A DNA stretch of 64,000 nt from Alphaproteobacteria bacterium. GTDB lineage: Bacteria; Pseudomonadota; Alphaproteobacteria; Rhodospirillales; Casp-alpha2. This document shows, one piece after another, positions 41,376 through 51,274 of this stretch. A model generated the notes under the pieces. The model did not search any database, had not been told where the DNA came from, and saw nothing but the letters and a program-made list of their open reading frames with translations. Made by a program: the position numbers and the translations under genes. Positions within the stretch are counted from its first letter, which is position 1. Every line of letters starts with the position of its first letter. The stretch lies in assembly GCA_014382345.1 (NCBI GenBank), contig JACNJX010000042.1, positions 36,003 to 100,002 on the forward strand. The letters run 5' to 3'.

Positions 41376-43793
41376 ATGAAATTCCCCTTTGGCTGGCTCA
41401 AGGAACATCTCGACACCGAGGCGTCGCTGGACGACGTGGTGGAACGCCTGACCATGACCGGGCTCGAGATCGACAAGGTTCACGACCGGGCGAAAGACCT
41501 CAAAGGGTTCGTCGTCGGCCATGTGACGGCGGCGGAAAAACACCCCGACGCCGACAAGCTAACGGTGTGCCAGGTAGACGATGGCTCAACAACACACGAA
41601 GTCGTCTGCGGTGCGCCCAACGCGCGGGCCGGGCTGACCGGCGTCTTTGCGCCGTCCGGCTCCTACATTCCGGGCACCGGCATTACCCTTAAACCCACCG
41701 AAATCCGGGGCGTGACCTCCAACGGCATGCTGCTGTCGGAACGCGAGGTCAATCTCAGCGACGAACACGACGGCATCATCGAACTGCCAGACGATGCCAA
41801 ACCGGGAACCCCCGCCGCCGACGCCATGGGCCTTTCCGACCCGGTTATCGAAATCGAAATTACGCCCAACCGGGGCGATTGTTTAGGCGTGCGTGGCGTC
41901 GCCCGCGACCTGGCTGCCGCCGGGATGGGGACACTGAAACCGCTGGACACCAATCCGGTGCCGGGAGCCTTCGAAAGCCCGATTAAAGTGCATCTGGATT
42001 TCGACGGCGAGACCGGAAACGCGTGCCCCTATTTCGTCGGGCGCTTCATCCGGGGCGTCAAGAACACGGAAAGCCCAAAGTGGCTGAGAGACAAACTGCT
42101 GGCCGTGGGCCTGCGTCCCATTTCGGCGCTGGTCGACATCACCAACCTGATGACCATGGACTTAGGGAGGCCCCTGCACGTCTTCGACGCGGCCAAGGTT
42201 GCCGGTGATTTGCGGGTGCGGCTTTCGAAAAAAGGCGAAAAATTGGCGGCGCTCGACGGCACGGAATACGAGCTGGACGACGCCATGACGGTGATTGCCG
42301 ACGACAACGGGCCGGAGGCCTTGGGCGGCGTTATCGGCGGTGAGGCCTCTGGCTGCACCGAAGAAACCGTCGATGTGTTCGTGGAATCAGCCTTCTTCGA
42401 TCCCGTCCGCACGGCGATGACCGGGCGCAAGCTGAACGTGATGTCCGATGCCCGCTACCGCTTCGAGCGCGGCGTCGACCCGGCGTTTCTGGTCGATGGC
42501 ATGGAGATCGCGACGCGTCTGATTTTGGATTTGTGCGGCGGCGAGGCGTCGGCACCGGTGATCGCCGGTGCGGAGCCGAACTGGAAGAATGACATTGGGC
42601 TGCGCCTCGGGCGCATCGAAAGTTTCGGCGGGCTGAAACTGGACAAGGCGAAGGTGGTCGAAATTTTGTCCGTGCTGGGGTTCGAGGCGCAAGACACGAA
42701 GGTGGACGGCGAAGCGGCCTTGACCGTGTCGGTTCCGTCCTGGCGCTCCGACATCGTCGGCGAGCCCTGCCTTGTCGAAGAAGTCGTCCGCATCCACGGC
42801 TACGACACCATCCCCGCCGTGCCTATGAATCTGGAAAATCATCTGCCCCAACCGGCGCTAAACGCGGGTCAGGTCCGCCGTTCGCGTGCGCGCAGGCTGC
42901 TGGCCGGGCGTGGCCTGATGGAAGCGGTGACCTATTCTTTCCTCAGCGGCCGCCATGCGGCGCTGTTTGGCGGCGGCGCGGATGCGCTCAAGCTGATCAA
43001 CCCCATCAGTTCCGATCTGGATATCATGCGCCCGTCGCTGTTGCCGAACCTGATTGCAGCGGCTGCCCGCAATACGGACCGCGGCACGGCGGACGCGGCC
43101 TTGTTCGAGATCGGGCCACGGTTCTCCGGTGACAAGCCGGACGATCAGGACATGGTTGGGGCCGGCATTCGGTCCGGCCAGTCGGGCGGGCGGCACTGGA
43201 ACGAGGCGCCGCGCCCGGTGGACGTGTTCGATGCCAAGGCCGATGCCCTGGCCGTGCTGGGGGCTATGGGAATAGCCGTGGACAAGGTAGACGCCGTTGG
43301 CGAAGCGCCCGGCTGGTATCATCCCGGCCACAGCGGCATCCTGCGCCTGGGTCCGAAAATGATCCTCGCCCATTTCGGCGAGATCCATCCCCGCGTGTTG
43401 AAGGATATGGACATCAAGGGCCCGGTGTGCGGGTTCGAGATTTTCTTCGATGCCCTGCCCGAACAGAAGGACAAGAAAAGCAAAGCGCGTCCCTATCTGG
43501 ATTTGCCCCAGTTCCAGCCCGTGGAACGGGACTTCGCCTTTGTCGTCGATGAAGGCGTTTCCGCGGCGCAGGTCTTAAGCGCGGCGCGTGGTGCGGATAA
43601 GAAAATGATTTCGGACGTGTCCCTGTTCGATGTGTTCCAGGGCGGGGATATGGGGGGCGCCAAGAAGTCGCTCGCCCTCACGGTTGTCCTGCAGCCGACG
43701 GACAAAACCCTGACGGATGCGGAAATCGACACTATCGCCGAAAAGGTGGTGGCCAACGTCAACCGGACAACGGGGGGCGTGCTGCGGGGATGA
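41376..43793 (+). CDS. pheT: Phenylalanine-tRNA ligase beta subunit
   Basis: The 805-residue protein has the domain order of bacterial PheT: an N-terminal OB-fold EMAP-like domain (GHVTAAEKHPDADKLTVCQV), B3/B4 editing region, B5 domain, catalytic-like core (EEVVRIHGYDTIPAVP; RRLLAGRGLMEAVTYSF) and a C-terminal anticodon-binding FDX-ACB domain (PVERDFAFVVDEGVSA). It forms the alpha2beta2 enzyme with PheS and edits mischarged Tyr-tRNA(Phe). Confidence 0.97.
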   Translation: MKFPFGWLKEHLDTEASLDDVVERLTMTGLEIDKVHDRAKDLKGFVVGHVTAAEKHPDADKLTVCQVDDGSTTHEVVCGAPNARAGLTGVFAPSGSYIPGTGITLKPTEIRGVTSNGMLLSEREVNLSDEHDGIIELPDDAKPGTPAADAMGLSDPVIEIEITPNRGDCLGVRGVARDLAAAGMGTLKPLDTNPVPGAFESPIKVHLDFDGETGNACPYFVGRFIRGVKNTESPKWLRDKLLAVGLRPISALVDITNLMTMDLGRPLHVFDAAKVAGDLRVRLSKKGEKLAALDGTEYELDDAMTVIADDNGPEALGGVIGGEASGCTEETVDVFVESAFFDPVRTAMTGRKLNVMSDARYRFERGVDPAFLVDGMEIATRLILDLCGGEASAPVIAGAEPNWKNDIGLRLGRIESFGGLKLDKAKVVEILSVLGFEAQDTKVDGEAALTVSVPSWRSDIVGEPCLVEEVVRIHGYDTIPAVPMNLENHLPQPALNAGQVRRSRARRLLAGRGLMEAVTYSFLSGRHAALFGGGADALKLINPISSDLDIMRPSLLPNLIAAAARNTDRGTADAALFEIGPRFSGDKPDDQDMVGAGIRSGQSGGRHWNEAPRPVDVFDAKADALAVLGAMGIAVDKVDAVGEAPGWYHPGHSGILRLGPKMILAHFGEIHPRVLKDMDIKGPVCGFEIFFDALPEQKDKKSKARPYLDLPQFQPVERDFAFVVDEGVSAAQVLSAARGADKKMISDVSLFDVFQGGDMGGAKKSLALTVVLQPTDKTLTDAEIDTIAEKVVANVNRTTGGVLRG

Positions 43794-43817
43794 CCTTGCG
43801 GGCGTGGGATTTTTGGC

Positions 43818-44615
43818 ATGCAGCCACTTGAAACGTTCCCCGCCGCCGAGCTTCGCCGCATCAAAGGCGTTTTCGCCGATATCGACGACACCATCACATC
43901 CGACGGGCACCTGACGGCGGACGCCTATCGCGCGCTGGAACAGTTACAGGACGCCGGCCTGCAGGTCTTTCCCATTACCGGGCGTCCGGCGGGGTGGTGC
44001 GATCATATCGCGCGGATGTGGCCGGTGGACGGCGTCGTCGGTGAAAACGGCGCGTTTTACTTCCGCTATGACCACGGCGAAAAACGGTTCACTAAACGCT
44101 ATGTCCTGGATGATGCGGAGCGGGCGGCCAGTCGGGAAACCTATGCCGCCCTGGCCGAAGAAATCCTGGAGGCGGTGCCGGGTAGCGCCGTGGCGTCCGA
44201 TCAATTGTACCGCGAAGCCGATCTGGCCATTGATTTTTGCGAAGACGTGGCGCCGCTGGATGACGCCGCGATTGATAAAATCGTTACCATGATGGAAGCC
44301 CGCGGCATGACGGCGAAAACCAGTTCCATTCATGTCAACGGGTGGTTCGGGGACTACGACAAGCTATCCATGACGAAACGGATGATGCGGGACGTCCATG
44401 GGATCGACCTGGAGGCGGAAAAGGAAAGCTTCGTGTTCGTCGGGGATTCGCCCAACGACCAGCCGATGTTCGAGTTTTTCCCGAACGCCGTCGGCGTCGC
44501 CAATCTGAAAAATTTAGAGAACCGCCTGACCGCGAAACCCGCCTATCTTACCGCGTCACCCGCCGGGGCCGGGTTCGCCGAAGTCGCTACCGCCTTGTTG
44601 GCGGCCCGTGGGTGA
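43818..44615 (+). CDS. HAD-superfamily (IIB-like) phosphatase
   Basis: The 265-residue protein has HAD motif I GVFADIDDTITSDG with the nucleophile Asp, motif II-like FPITGRPAG, a capping domain, and motif IV FVFVGDSPNDQPMFEFF. The pattern is of Cof/IIB type, which act on sugar phosphates or related metabolites. The specific substrate is unknown. It follows pheT by 24 nt and may be the last gene of that transcript. Confidence 0.86.
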   Translation: MQPLETFPAAELRRIKGVFADIDDTITSDGHLTADAYRALEQLQDAGLQVFPITGRPAGWCDHIARMWPVDGVVGENGAFYFRYDHGEKRFTKRYVLDDAERAASRETYAALAEEILEAVPGSAVASDQLYREADLAIDFCEDVAPLDDAAIDKIVTMMEARGMTAKTSSIHVNGWFGDYDKLSMTKRMMRDVHGIDLEAEKESFVFVGDSPNDQPMFEFFPNAVGVANLKNLENRLTAKPAYLTASPAGAGFAEVATALLAARG

Positions 44616-44630
44616 TACGCAGGGTAAACG

Positions 44631-45953
44631 TTACGTTTTCACCGTGTAGATTTTCGTCGGTGTCGCGCGTCCGCGTACGGTGACCTCGCCGACGGGCTCG
44701 AATTCACAGGCTTCGTTACCGCAGGACCGTACGGTGTCCTCGCTGGCCAGGATGTAGGTGCCGTATTCCTTGTTCAGGGGTTCCAGCCGGGCGGCGATGT
44801 TGACGTTGTCGCCGTGCACCGTAAACACCAGCCGCTCTTTCGTGCCGACGGCGCCGACGACGATGTCGCCGGTGTTAATGCCGCAGCGGGTTTTCAGGAC
44901 CGCGCCGTTACCGAAGGTGCGGCTGTTCACGGCCTTCTGGATGGCCATGGCCGAGCCGACGGCGCTGGCGGCGTGGGCATCATTGGGGGATGCCGCGTTA
45001 TAGGTGACGACCAGCATGTCGCCGACGAATTGCGAAATCACACCACCGTGCTCGCGAATGACGTCCCCGAGCGTACTGAAATATTCGTTCAGCATTCCGG
45101 CCAGTTCGTGGGGGGCGAGATTTTCTGAAATGGTGGAAAACCCCTCGATGTCGGTGAACATCACCGTCGCCACTTTGGACTCGCCGTCGCCGGGCTGGAT
45201 TCCCCTGTCCGACGCGGTAATGCGCTCGGCGACTTCGCGCGATACGAACTTCGACAGGTCGGCCGCCGCCATGCTGTCGAGAACGGCGCGGGTCATGGTG
45301 CGCTGGGCGCGCAGGATCGCCACCGCCAGGACGATGGTGACCAGCCCGATGGACAGGATTTTATCGATCTCGGCGCCGATCAGGATGGCGTTCGATGTCA
45401 GATAGGTGACGTAATCGCGGGTAATCATCGGGTCTTCGGGCACCGAAAACACGACATAGAGAACAAGCGCCAGCCAGCCGAGCGCCGCCGTCGCCCCGGC
45501 CAGCAGAATGTAGCCCGGCTCGAAGCGGAGGGCACGCAGGGCGATAAAGATGAAGACATAGATCATCGTCGGCGCCTTCAGGTAGAACGACGCCGGCTGC
45601 ATATACTGGATATGGAAGCTCCAGATCAGGGCCATCAGCAAGCCGATGTCCATGACCACCGAAACCATCAGCAGCCAGTTCGGCAACCGGCCCCGGTGGG
45701 CGGCGACAAGGCGGCCCAGGGTAAAGACGAAATAGGCTGTGAGAACCCAGGGCACCGGCTGGAAGCCGGCTTCCGGAGCGGTCGATGGGGCAAGGGCGTA
45801 AAGGGTGCAGAAAACCAGGACCAGCAGCAATTGCACCCAACTGATCAGACGCTCGCCCTGGACTTGCTGGGCGGCGATGCTTTCGCGCACCCGTTCGGGC
45901 AGGCGCGTTTTCATCGGTTCGCCGAAAATAAAAACGGAAAGTTTTTCCAACAT
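44631..45953 (-). CDS. Membrane-anchored class III adenylate/guanylate cyclase
   Basis: The 440-residue protein has six or so N-terminal hydrophobic segments (about residues 35-225) and a C-terminal class III cyclase domain with VATVMFTDIEGFSTIS (first metal Asp), GGVISQFVGDMLVVTYN (second metal Asp), CGINTGDIVVGAVG and FTVHGDNVNIAARLEPLNK. It probably makes cAMP from ATP. ATG 45953 has AAGGG upstream. It is the last gene of the dehydrogenase-GntR-cyclase group (28 nt after the regulator), so its expression may follow 2-hydroxyacid metabolism (inference). Confidence 0.9.
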   Translation of the reverse strand: MLEKLSVFIFGEPMKTRLPERVRESIAAQQVQGERLISWVQLLLVLVFCTLYALAPSTAPEAGFQPVPWVLTAYFVFTLGRLVAAHRGRLPNWLLMVSVVMDIGLLMALIWSFHIQYMQPASFYLKAPTMIYVFIFIALRALRFEPGYILLAGATAALGWLALVLYVVFSVPEDPMITRDYVTYLTSNAILIGAEIDKILSIGLVTIVLAVAILRAQRTMTRAVLDSMAAADLSKFVSREVAERITASDRGIQPGDGESKVATVMFTDIEGFSTISENLAPHELAGMLNEYFSTLGDVIREHGGVISQFVGDMLVVTYNAASPNDAHAASAVGSAMAIQKAVNSRTFGNGAVLKTRCGINTGDIVVGAVGTKERLVFTVHGDNVNIAARLEPLNKEYGTYILASEDTVRSCGNEACEFEPVGEVTVRGRATPTKIYTVKT

Positions 45954-45981
45954 GTCCCGCCCTTGTTTGTTTCCGGGATCC

Positions 45982-46653
45982 TTATTCCCGGAGCCCGCCA
46001 GCCTCAATCACCGATTTGGCAGTGTCGCATGTATTTTTAAGATGCGTGCGTAACATTTTGGTCAGCTGCACGCTGTCCCGTTCGCCCAGGGCTTGCAGGA
46101 TGTCTTCGTGCTCGGCCATGGCTTGGTCCCAGCGGTCTTGCGAGAAATTAGCCCGGTAGCGCGCCATGCGGATGCGCCCGGCCAGGAATGCATAAAGCTC
46201 GCCTAAGGTGGCGTTTCCCGTCGCCGCCATGATTTGTCCGTGAATGCGCTGGTTCAGTTCGAAATACCCGCTCAGATCGCCGTTCTTGTGACAGGCCGCC
46301 ATCCGGTAGTGCAGGGCGCGGATTTCATCGATTTCGGCGTCGCTGATTTGTTCGCAAACAAGCTCCCCCGCCAATGCCTCCAGTGCGCCCATCACCGGGA
46401 ACATATCGTCGACGTCTTCCGTGGTGAGGCGGCGGATTCTGGCGCCCCGGTTGGGCAGAAGTGTGATCAGGCCTTCCGATGCCAGAACTTTCAGGGCTTC
46501 GCGGAGCGGTGTGCGGGAAATGGAGAGTTTTTCACAGATCAGTTTTTCCGGCACCCGCTGGCCGCCGATCAACTCGCCGTCGAAGATCATCTCGCGCACG
46601 GCACCGACCACACCGTCATGCAGCGGCGCCGAGGGAAGGGTGTGATCGTTCAT
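45982..46653 (-). CDS. GntR-family (FCD) transcriptional regulator
   Basis: The 223-residue protein has an N-terminal winged helix (VPEKLICEKLSISRTPLREALKVLASEGLI) typical of GntR and a C-terminal all-helical FCD effector domain with a conserved metal/ligand set (ELNQRIHGQIM; MAEHEDILQAL). FCD members often respond to organic acids such as lactate or glycolate. Its start overlaps the dehydrogenase stop by 4 nt, so it probably regulates its own operon and perhaps the divergent sgaA. Confidence 0.93.
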   Translation of the reverse strand: MNDHTLPSAPLHDGVVGAVREMIFDGELIGGQRVPEKLICEKLSISRTPLREALKVLASEGLITLLPNRGARIRRLTTEDVDDMFPVMGALEALAGELVCEQISDAEIDEIRALHYRMAACHKNGDLSGYFELNQRIHGQIMAATGNATLGELYAFLAGRIRMARYRANFSQDRWDQAMAEHEDILQALGERDSVQLTKMLRTHLKNTCDTAKSVIEAGGLRE

Positions 46654-49600
46654 GGCCCGCTGCCCTTCGAATGCCCCGCGTCGTCCAGTGCCCGTTCGAT
46701 CAGGCGGGCGATGTGGATGGCCTCGCGTCCCGTGCCGTCTTCAATCTGGTGGCGGCAACTGGTGCCGCAGGCGACGATCGTGCCGGCCTCATCGCCATTG
46801 CGCACGGCGGGCAGGAGATCGGCCTCCGCCATGGTCATGGAGATATCGTAATTGGCCGCATCATAGCCGAACGCGCCCGCCATGCCGCAGCATCCGGACG
46901 GGATGGTTTCGGCTTCCAGCCCCGGCACCAGGGCGAGGGTTTTCTCAAGATCGCCCATGGTGGCGAAGGATTTCTGGTGGCAGTGCCCGTGCACCAGGGC
47001 GCCGGCATTGTCCAAAGGCTTGAGCGGGAGCTTCAGTCTTCCTGCGTCAAATTCGCGGGCGAGGAATTCTTCGAACAACAGGGCCTGCCCGGCCAGTGCA
47101 TCGGCGTCTTTTCCCGGCAGCATGGCCTGGAACTCGTCGCGCAGCGTCAACAGGCAGGACGGCTCCAGCCCGATAATCGGCACGCCGCGCTCCACATAAG
47201 GTTTCAATGCCTCGATCGTGCGCCGGGCCTCGGCCTTTGCTTCGTCCACCAGCCCGGCGGCAAGGAAGGTGCGCCCGCAGCACAAGGGCCGGGGCCCGTC
47301 CGGGGCCTGGGGCGCATGGACTGTGTAACCGGCGGCACGGAGAACCTTGAGCGCGGCGCGGGCGTTTTCGGGTTCGAACCAGGCATTGAAAGTATCGGCC
47401 CACAGAACCACTTCCGCGCCGCCAACGGGATTATCATTCGGGGCCCCTTTTATTTCGTCGGGCCCAAAGGGGTGGGGGTGCCAGGCGGGCAGCGTCCTTT
47501 TGCGGCTGAAGCCGAACAACAGTTCGCTTAAAGCGGCCATGCCGGGAATCCGGTCCCGGAGGTTTAGCAGCCCTCCGATCCGGGACGCCACCGGCGCATA
47601 GCGGGGCAGGTAGGCGACCAGACGGTCGAACAGCCGGAGCCCGTGGCGTTTGGTGTAGTGATAGAGAAACTCGGACTTCATCTTCGCCATGTCGACGCCG
47701 GTCGGGCATTCCCGCTTGCAGCCCTTGCAGCCGACGCAGAGTTTCATGGTCTCCAGCAGGTCGTCGGACGTGAAGGCATCCGCGCCCAGTTGCCCGGACA
47801 GCGCCAGGCGTAGTGAATTGGCGCGGCCCCGGGTCAGGTGTTGTTCGTCCCCGGTCGCGCGGAAAGACGGGCACATGACGCCGGCGTCCCGTTTGCGGCA
47901 CGCCCCGTTGTTGTTACACATCTCCACCGCGCCACTGAACCCGCCCCAGTCGGACCAGTCGAACGCCGTTTCCAGGAGCAGGGTTTTGTAGCCGGGCTTG
48001 AAGCGGAAAAGGCTGCGGTCGTCCATTTTCGAAGGCCGCACGATTTTGCCGGGATTGAACAGACCCGCCGGGTCGAAGGCATCCTTGACGTCTTCAAACG
48101 CCGTTGTGATGCGGTTGCCGAACATGGGTTCGTGGAATTCGGACCGCACCAGGCCGTCACCGTGTTCGCCGGAATGGGAGCCCTTGTATTCGCGTACCAT
48201 GGCGAAGGCCTCTTCGGCGATGGCGCGCATTTGCCTGGCCCCGACTTCGGATTTCAGGTTGATCACCGGGCGCACGTGCAAACATCCGACCGAGGCATGG
48301 GCATACCAGGTGCCCGTGGTGCCGTGCTTGTGGAAGACCTGGGTCAGGCGGTCGGTATATTCGGCCAGATCCTCAAGCCCGACGGCGCAGTCTTCGATGA
48401 AAGAGATCGGTTTGCCGTCGCCCTTCATGGACATCATGATGTTGAGGCCGGATTTCCGGACTTCCCAGACGGCTTTTTGAAAGTCGGGGTCAATGGCTTC
48501 GACCACGGCGCCGGGGAAGCCGAGATCCCCCATAAGCTCGCCCAGCCGTTTCAGGTTTCGAAGCTGGGTGTCGCGGTCGTCACCGGCGAACTCCACTAAA
48601 AGCAGGGCTTCCGGCTCGCCCTGAACGAACCTGTCCACGGTCGCCCGAAACAGGGGGATGTCGCGGGCGAGGTCGATCATGGTGCGGTCCACCAGTTCCA
48701 CCGCTGCCGGACCCAGTTCGACGATATGGCGCGTCGAGTCCATGGCTTTGAAAAACGTCGGAAAATGGCAGATGCCCAGCACCTTGTGCCGGGGCAGGGG
48801 TTGCAGGTCCAGGTGGATGCGGGTGGAAAAAGCCAGCGTGCCTTCCGAGCCGACCAGCAGATGCGCAAGATTGGGGTGCCGGGGCGTGTCCGCCGTGGCG
48901 GCGGTCGCCCAATCGCCCCGGATCGGACCATCGGGCATCAGGGCGTCGATGTTGTAGCCGCCGACCCGGCGCATCAGGTCGGGGAAGCGGTCCCGGATTT
49001 CGGCGGCCTCGCGATGGCCGATGTCGAGCAGGTTCTGGACCAGCGCCTGCTGGCTTTGCGTCAATTGCGCCGCGGCTCGGTTGTCCGACACCTCGCCGAA
49101 ATGCATGGTCTCGCCGTTCATCAGCACGGCGTCGATGGCGCGCACATTGTCGCGCATGGGGCCGTAACGAATGGAGCGCGCGCCGCAGCTGTTGTTGCCG
49201 GTCATGCCGCCGATGGTGGCGCGGCTGGAGGTGGAGACATCGACCGGAAACCAAAGCCCGTGCGGTTTCAGAAAGGCGTTCAGCTGGTCCAGCACCAATC
49301 CCGGTTCGACCCAGGCGGTGCGGCCGTCGGCGTCGAATTCCAGGACCCGGTTCAGGTGCTTGCTGGTGTCGACGATGACGGCTTCGCCGACGGTCTGGCC
49401 GCATTGCGATGTTCCGCCGCCCCGGGGCAGAACCGGCGCGCCCGTTTTGGCGGCGATATCGATAACGCCCAGGATATCGTCGGCGGTCTTCGGCACGACG
49501 ACGCCGATGGGCTCTATCTGGTAATGCGATGCGTCGGTGGAATAGCGGCCCCGGCTGAATCGGTCGAACAGGACTTCGCCTTCGATGTTCCGCGCCAGCC

Positions 49601-49667
49601 GCCCGGCCAAAGCGCCGTCTGCGGGAGAGGATGCTGCGGATGGCTGTGTTTTGTGATTCGCGCTCAT
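46650..49667 (-). CDS. YdiJ-like FAD / Fe-S 2-hydroxyacid dehydrogenase
   Basis: The 1005-residue protein has an FAD-binding (PCMH-type) domain (about 50-260, with LPRGGGTSQCGQTVG and GGMTGNNSCGARSIRYGPM), an FAD-oxidase C domain (about 280-560, with HASVGCLHVRP and SHSGEHGDGLVRSE), a 4Fe-4S region (CNNNGACRKR and CVGCKGCKRECPTGVDMAK) and two C-terminal CCG domains (EPSCLLTLRDE; SGCCGMAGAFGYD). This is the architecture of E. coli YdiJ and D-lactate dehydrogenases of the Dld/GlcD-GlcF type. It probably oxidises D-2-hydroxyglutarate, D-lactate or glycolate; the substrate is open. ATG 49667 is chosen over an upstream alternative. Confidence 0.9.
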   Translation of the reverse strand: MSANHKTQPSAASSPADGALAGRLARNIEGEVLFDRFSRGRYSTDASHYQIEPIGVVVPKTADDILGVIDIAAKTGAPVLPRGGGTSQCGQTVGEAVIVDTSKHLNRVLEFDADGRTAWVEPGLVLDQLNAFLKPHGLWFPVDVSTSSRATIGGMTGNNSCGARSIRYGPMRDNVRAIDAVLMNGETMHFGEVSDNRAAAQLTQSQQALVQNLLDIGHREAAEIRDRFPDLMRRVGGYNIDALMPDGPIRGDWATAATADTPRHPNLAHLLVGSEGTLAFSTRIHLDLQPLPRHKVLGICHFPTFFKAMDSTRHIVELGPAAVELVDRTMIDLARDIPLFRATVDRFVQGEPEALLLVEFAGDDRDTQLRNLKRLGELMGDLGFPGAVVEAIDPDFQKAVWEVRKSGLNIMMSMKGDGKPISFIEDCAVGLEDLAEYTDRLTQVFHKHGTTGTWYAHASVGCLHVRPVINLKSEVGARQMRAIAEEAFAMVREYKGSHSGEHGDGLVRSEFHEPMFGNRITTAFEDVKDAFDPAGLFNPGKIVRPSKMDDRSLFRFKPGYKTLLLETAFDWSDWGGFSGAVEMCNNNGACRKRDAGVMCPSFRATGDEQHLTRGRANSLRLALSGQLGADAFTSDDLLETMKLCVGCKGCKRECPTGVDMAKMKSEFLYHYTKRHGLRLFDRLVAYLPRYAPVASRIGGLLNLRDRIPGMAALSELLFGFSRKRTLPAWHPHPFGPDEIKGAPNDNPVGGAEVVLWADTFNAWFEPENARAALKVLRAAGYTVHAPQAPDGPRPLCCGRTFLAAGLVDEAKAEARRTIEALKPYVERGVPIIGLEPSCLLTLRDEFQAMLPGKDADALAGQALLFEEFLAREFDAGRLKLPLKPLDNAGALVHGHCHQKSFATMGDLEKTLALVPGLEAETIPSGCCGMAGAFGYDAANYDISMTMAEADLLPAVRNGDEAGTIVACGTSCRHQIEDGTGREAIHIARLIERALDDAGHSKGSGP

Positions 49668-50013
49668 AACATATAAGATAATTGTATAATGTAATCCAAG
49701 AGGGTATCTTCTGGTGCGCCGACCATAGCATTTTGAATTCAAAACTCAAGGGGTGCATTTTTTGGAGGGTTAGGAACGAGTTTAAGTTAAGGGGTGTGAT
49801 CCGGTCTTTTTTGTATTTTATTTATAAAAAACAATGAATTAATAAGAGCCAGACGAATTGCCCGAAGTGTAGGGGGGATCTGCCAGCCGGCGTTCTTAAA
49901 TGAATGCAATTCTAACAGGCGGTGGATTTCAACAGAAACCAAATCTAATACATAGCACCCATTTCCGGCCGAAATCCTTTTGGCGCGGTAATGGTTAGAA
50001 GGAGATTTCGAAG
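49668..50013. promoter_or_regulatory. Divergent control region between the dehydrogenase operon and sgaA
   Basis: This 346-bp AT-rich gap contains no gene. It has a perfect 14-bp palindrome TTTTGAATTCAAAA (49731-49744) and a near-palindrome ATTGTATAAT (49681-49690) 14 nt before the dehydrogenase start. Either could be an operator for the GntR regulator encoded in the minus-strand operon (inference). On the plus side, AGAAGGAG precedes sgaA. A long A/T stretch lies near 49808-49842. Confidence 0.45.
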
Positions 50014-51213
50014 ATGTCTTTTAAAAGTGGCCGCCATTTCTTGCAGATTCCCGGACCGACCAACATTCCGGACCGTGTCCTTCGCGCCATTGACCAGCCC
50101 ACCGTGGACCATCGCGGCCCGGATTTCGCCGAGTTCGCGCTCGGCGTTCTCGACCGGCTGAAGAAGGTTTTCAAAACCACCAACCCGGTCATCGTTTACC
50201 CGTCGTCCGGCACCGGCGCCTGGGAAGCGGCCCTGGTCAACACCCTGTCGCCCGGCGACAAGGTGCTGATGTTCGAGACCGGACAGTTCATGTACTTGTG
50301 GCGCGATCTGGCGAACCGCATGGGGCTTGAGACCATCGTCGAAGGCGACGAGTGGAACACCGGCGTCGTCATCGAAAACGCCAAGGCGACCCTGGAAAAA
50401 GACACCAACCACGAAATCAAGGCCGTGTGCATGGTGCACAACGAAACCGCCACCGGTGTCGTGTCCGATGTGGAAGCCATGCGCAAAGCCATGGACGAAG
50501 CCGGTCACCCGGCCCTGTTGATGGTCGATACCATTTCGTCGCTCGGCTCCATGGACTACCGCCATGACGAATGGCGCGTCGATGTCACCATCGCCGGTTC
50601 TCAGAAAGGCCTGATGCTGCCGGCCGGTCTGAGCTTCAACGCCATGAGCGACAAGGCGCTGGAAGCCAACAAGACGGCCAAGATGCCCCGTGCCTACTGG
50701 GACTGGCAGGAGATGCTGAAGAACAACGCAAACGGTTTCTTCCCCTACACGCCGGCGGCCAACCTGATGTTCGGTCTCGACGAAGCCATGGACATGTTGT
50801 TCGAGGAAGGCCTGGATCACGTGTTCGCCCGTCACCAACGTCTCGCCGAAGCCACGCGCACGGCGGTGCAGGCCTGGGGTATGGCCACGGTGTGCAGCCA
50901 GGGCGGCATTCCTTCGCCGTCCATTACCGCCGTTGAAATGCCCGATGGCCACGATGCCGAGGCGCTCCGGAAAATCGTGCTGGACCGTTTCGACATGTCG
51001 CTAGGCACCGGCCTGGCCCGGTTGAACGGCAAGGTTTTCCGTATCGGCCACCTCGGCTCCTTCAACGAACTGATGTTGCTGGGCACGCTCGCGGGCGTTG
51101 AGATGGGTCTTCAAATCGCCGGCGTTCCGCACAACAAGGGCGGCGTCAATGCGGCGATGACCTTCCTGGAAGATACTGATCGGGCCTATAGCGCCCAGTC
51201 GGCGGCGGAATAA
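50014..51213 (+). CDS. sgaA: Serine-glyoxylate aminotransferase (class V)
   Basis: The 399-residue PLP enzyme has GRHFLQIPGPTNIPDRVLRAI at the N terminus, YPSSGTGAWEAALVNTLSPGD, MVDTISSLGSMDYRHDEW with the PLP-contact Asp, the PLP lysine in AGSQKGLMLPAGLSF and RIGHLGSFNELMLLGTLAGVE. This is the serine-glyoxylate aminotransferase pattern of methylotrophs and plant peroxisomes. It moves the amino group of serine to glyoxylate, giving hydroxypyruvate and glycine. Being divergent from a 2-hydroxyacid dehydrogenase suggests glyoxylate handling (inference). A strong AGAAGGAG ribosome site is present. Confidence 0.91.
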   Translation: MSFKSGRHFLQIPGPTNIPDRVLRAIDQPTVDHRGPDFAEFALGVLDRLKKVFKTTNPVIVYPSSGTGAWEAALVNTLSPGDKVLMFETGQFMYLWRDLANRMGLETIVEGDEWNTGVVIENAKATLEKDTNHEIKAVCMVHNETATGVVSDVEAMRKAMDEAGHPALLMVDTISSLGSMDYRHDEWRVDVTIAGSQKGLMLPAGLSFNAMSDKALEANKTAKMPRAYWDWQEMLKNNANGFFPYTPAANLMFGLDEAMDMLFEEGLDHVFARHQRLAEATRTAVQAWGMATVCSQGGIPSPSITAVEMPDGHDAEALRKIVLDRFDMSLGTGLARLNGKVFRIGHLGSFNELMLLGTLAGVEMGLQIAGVPHNKGGVNAAMTFLEDTDRAYSAQSAAE

Positions 51214-51222
51214 TTCGTCATC

Positions 51223-51255
51223 CGGAGCCGGTCTTCGCCTTGACGGCCGGCTCCG
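51223..51255 (+). terminator. GC-rich hairpin after sgaA
   Basis: CGGAGCCGG (51223-51231) pairs perfectly with CCGGCTCCG (51247-51255) around a 15-nt loop. It starts 9 nt after the sgaA stop and ends 19 nt before the next gene. AATTT follows rather than a long U tract, so it may be a partial terminator or an mRNA-stabilising stem. Confidence 0.55.
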
Positions 51256-51274
51256 AATTTCCGATACCCATACC

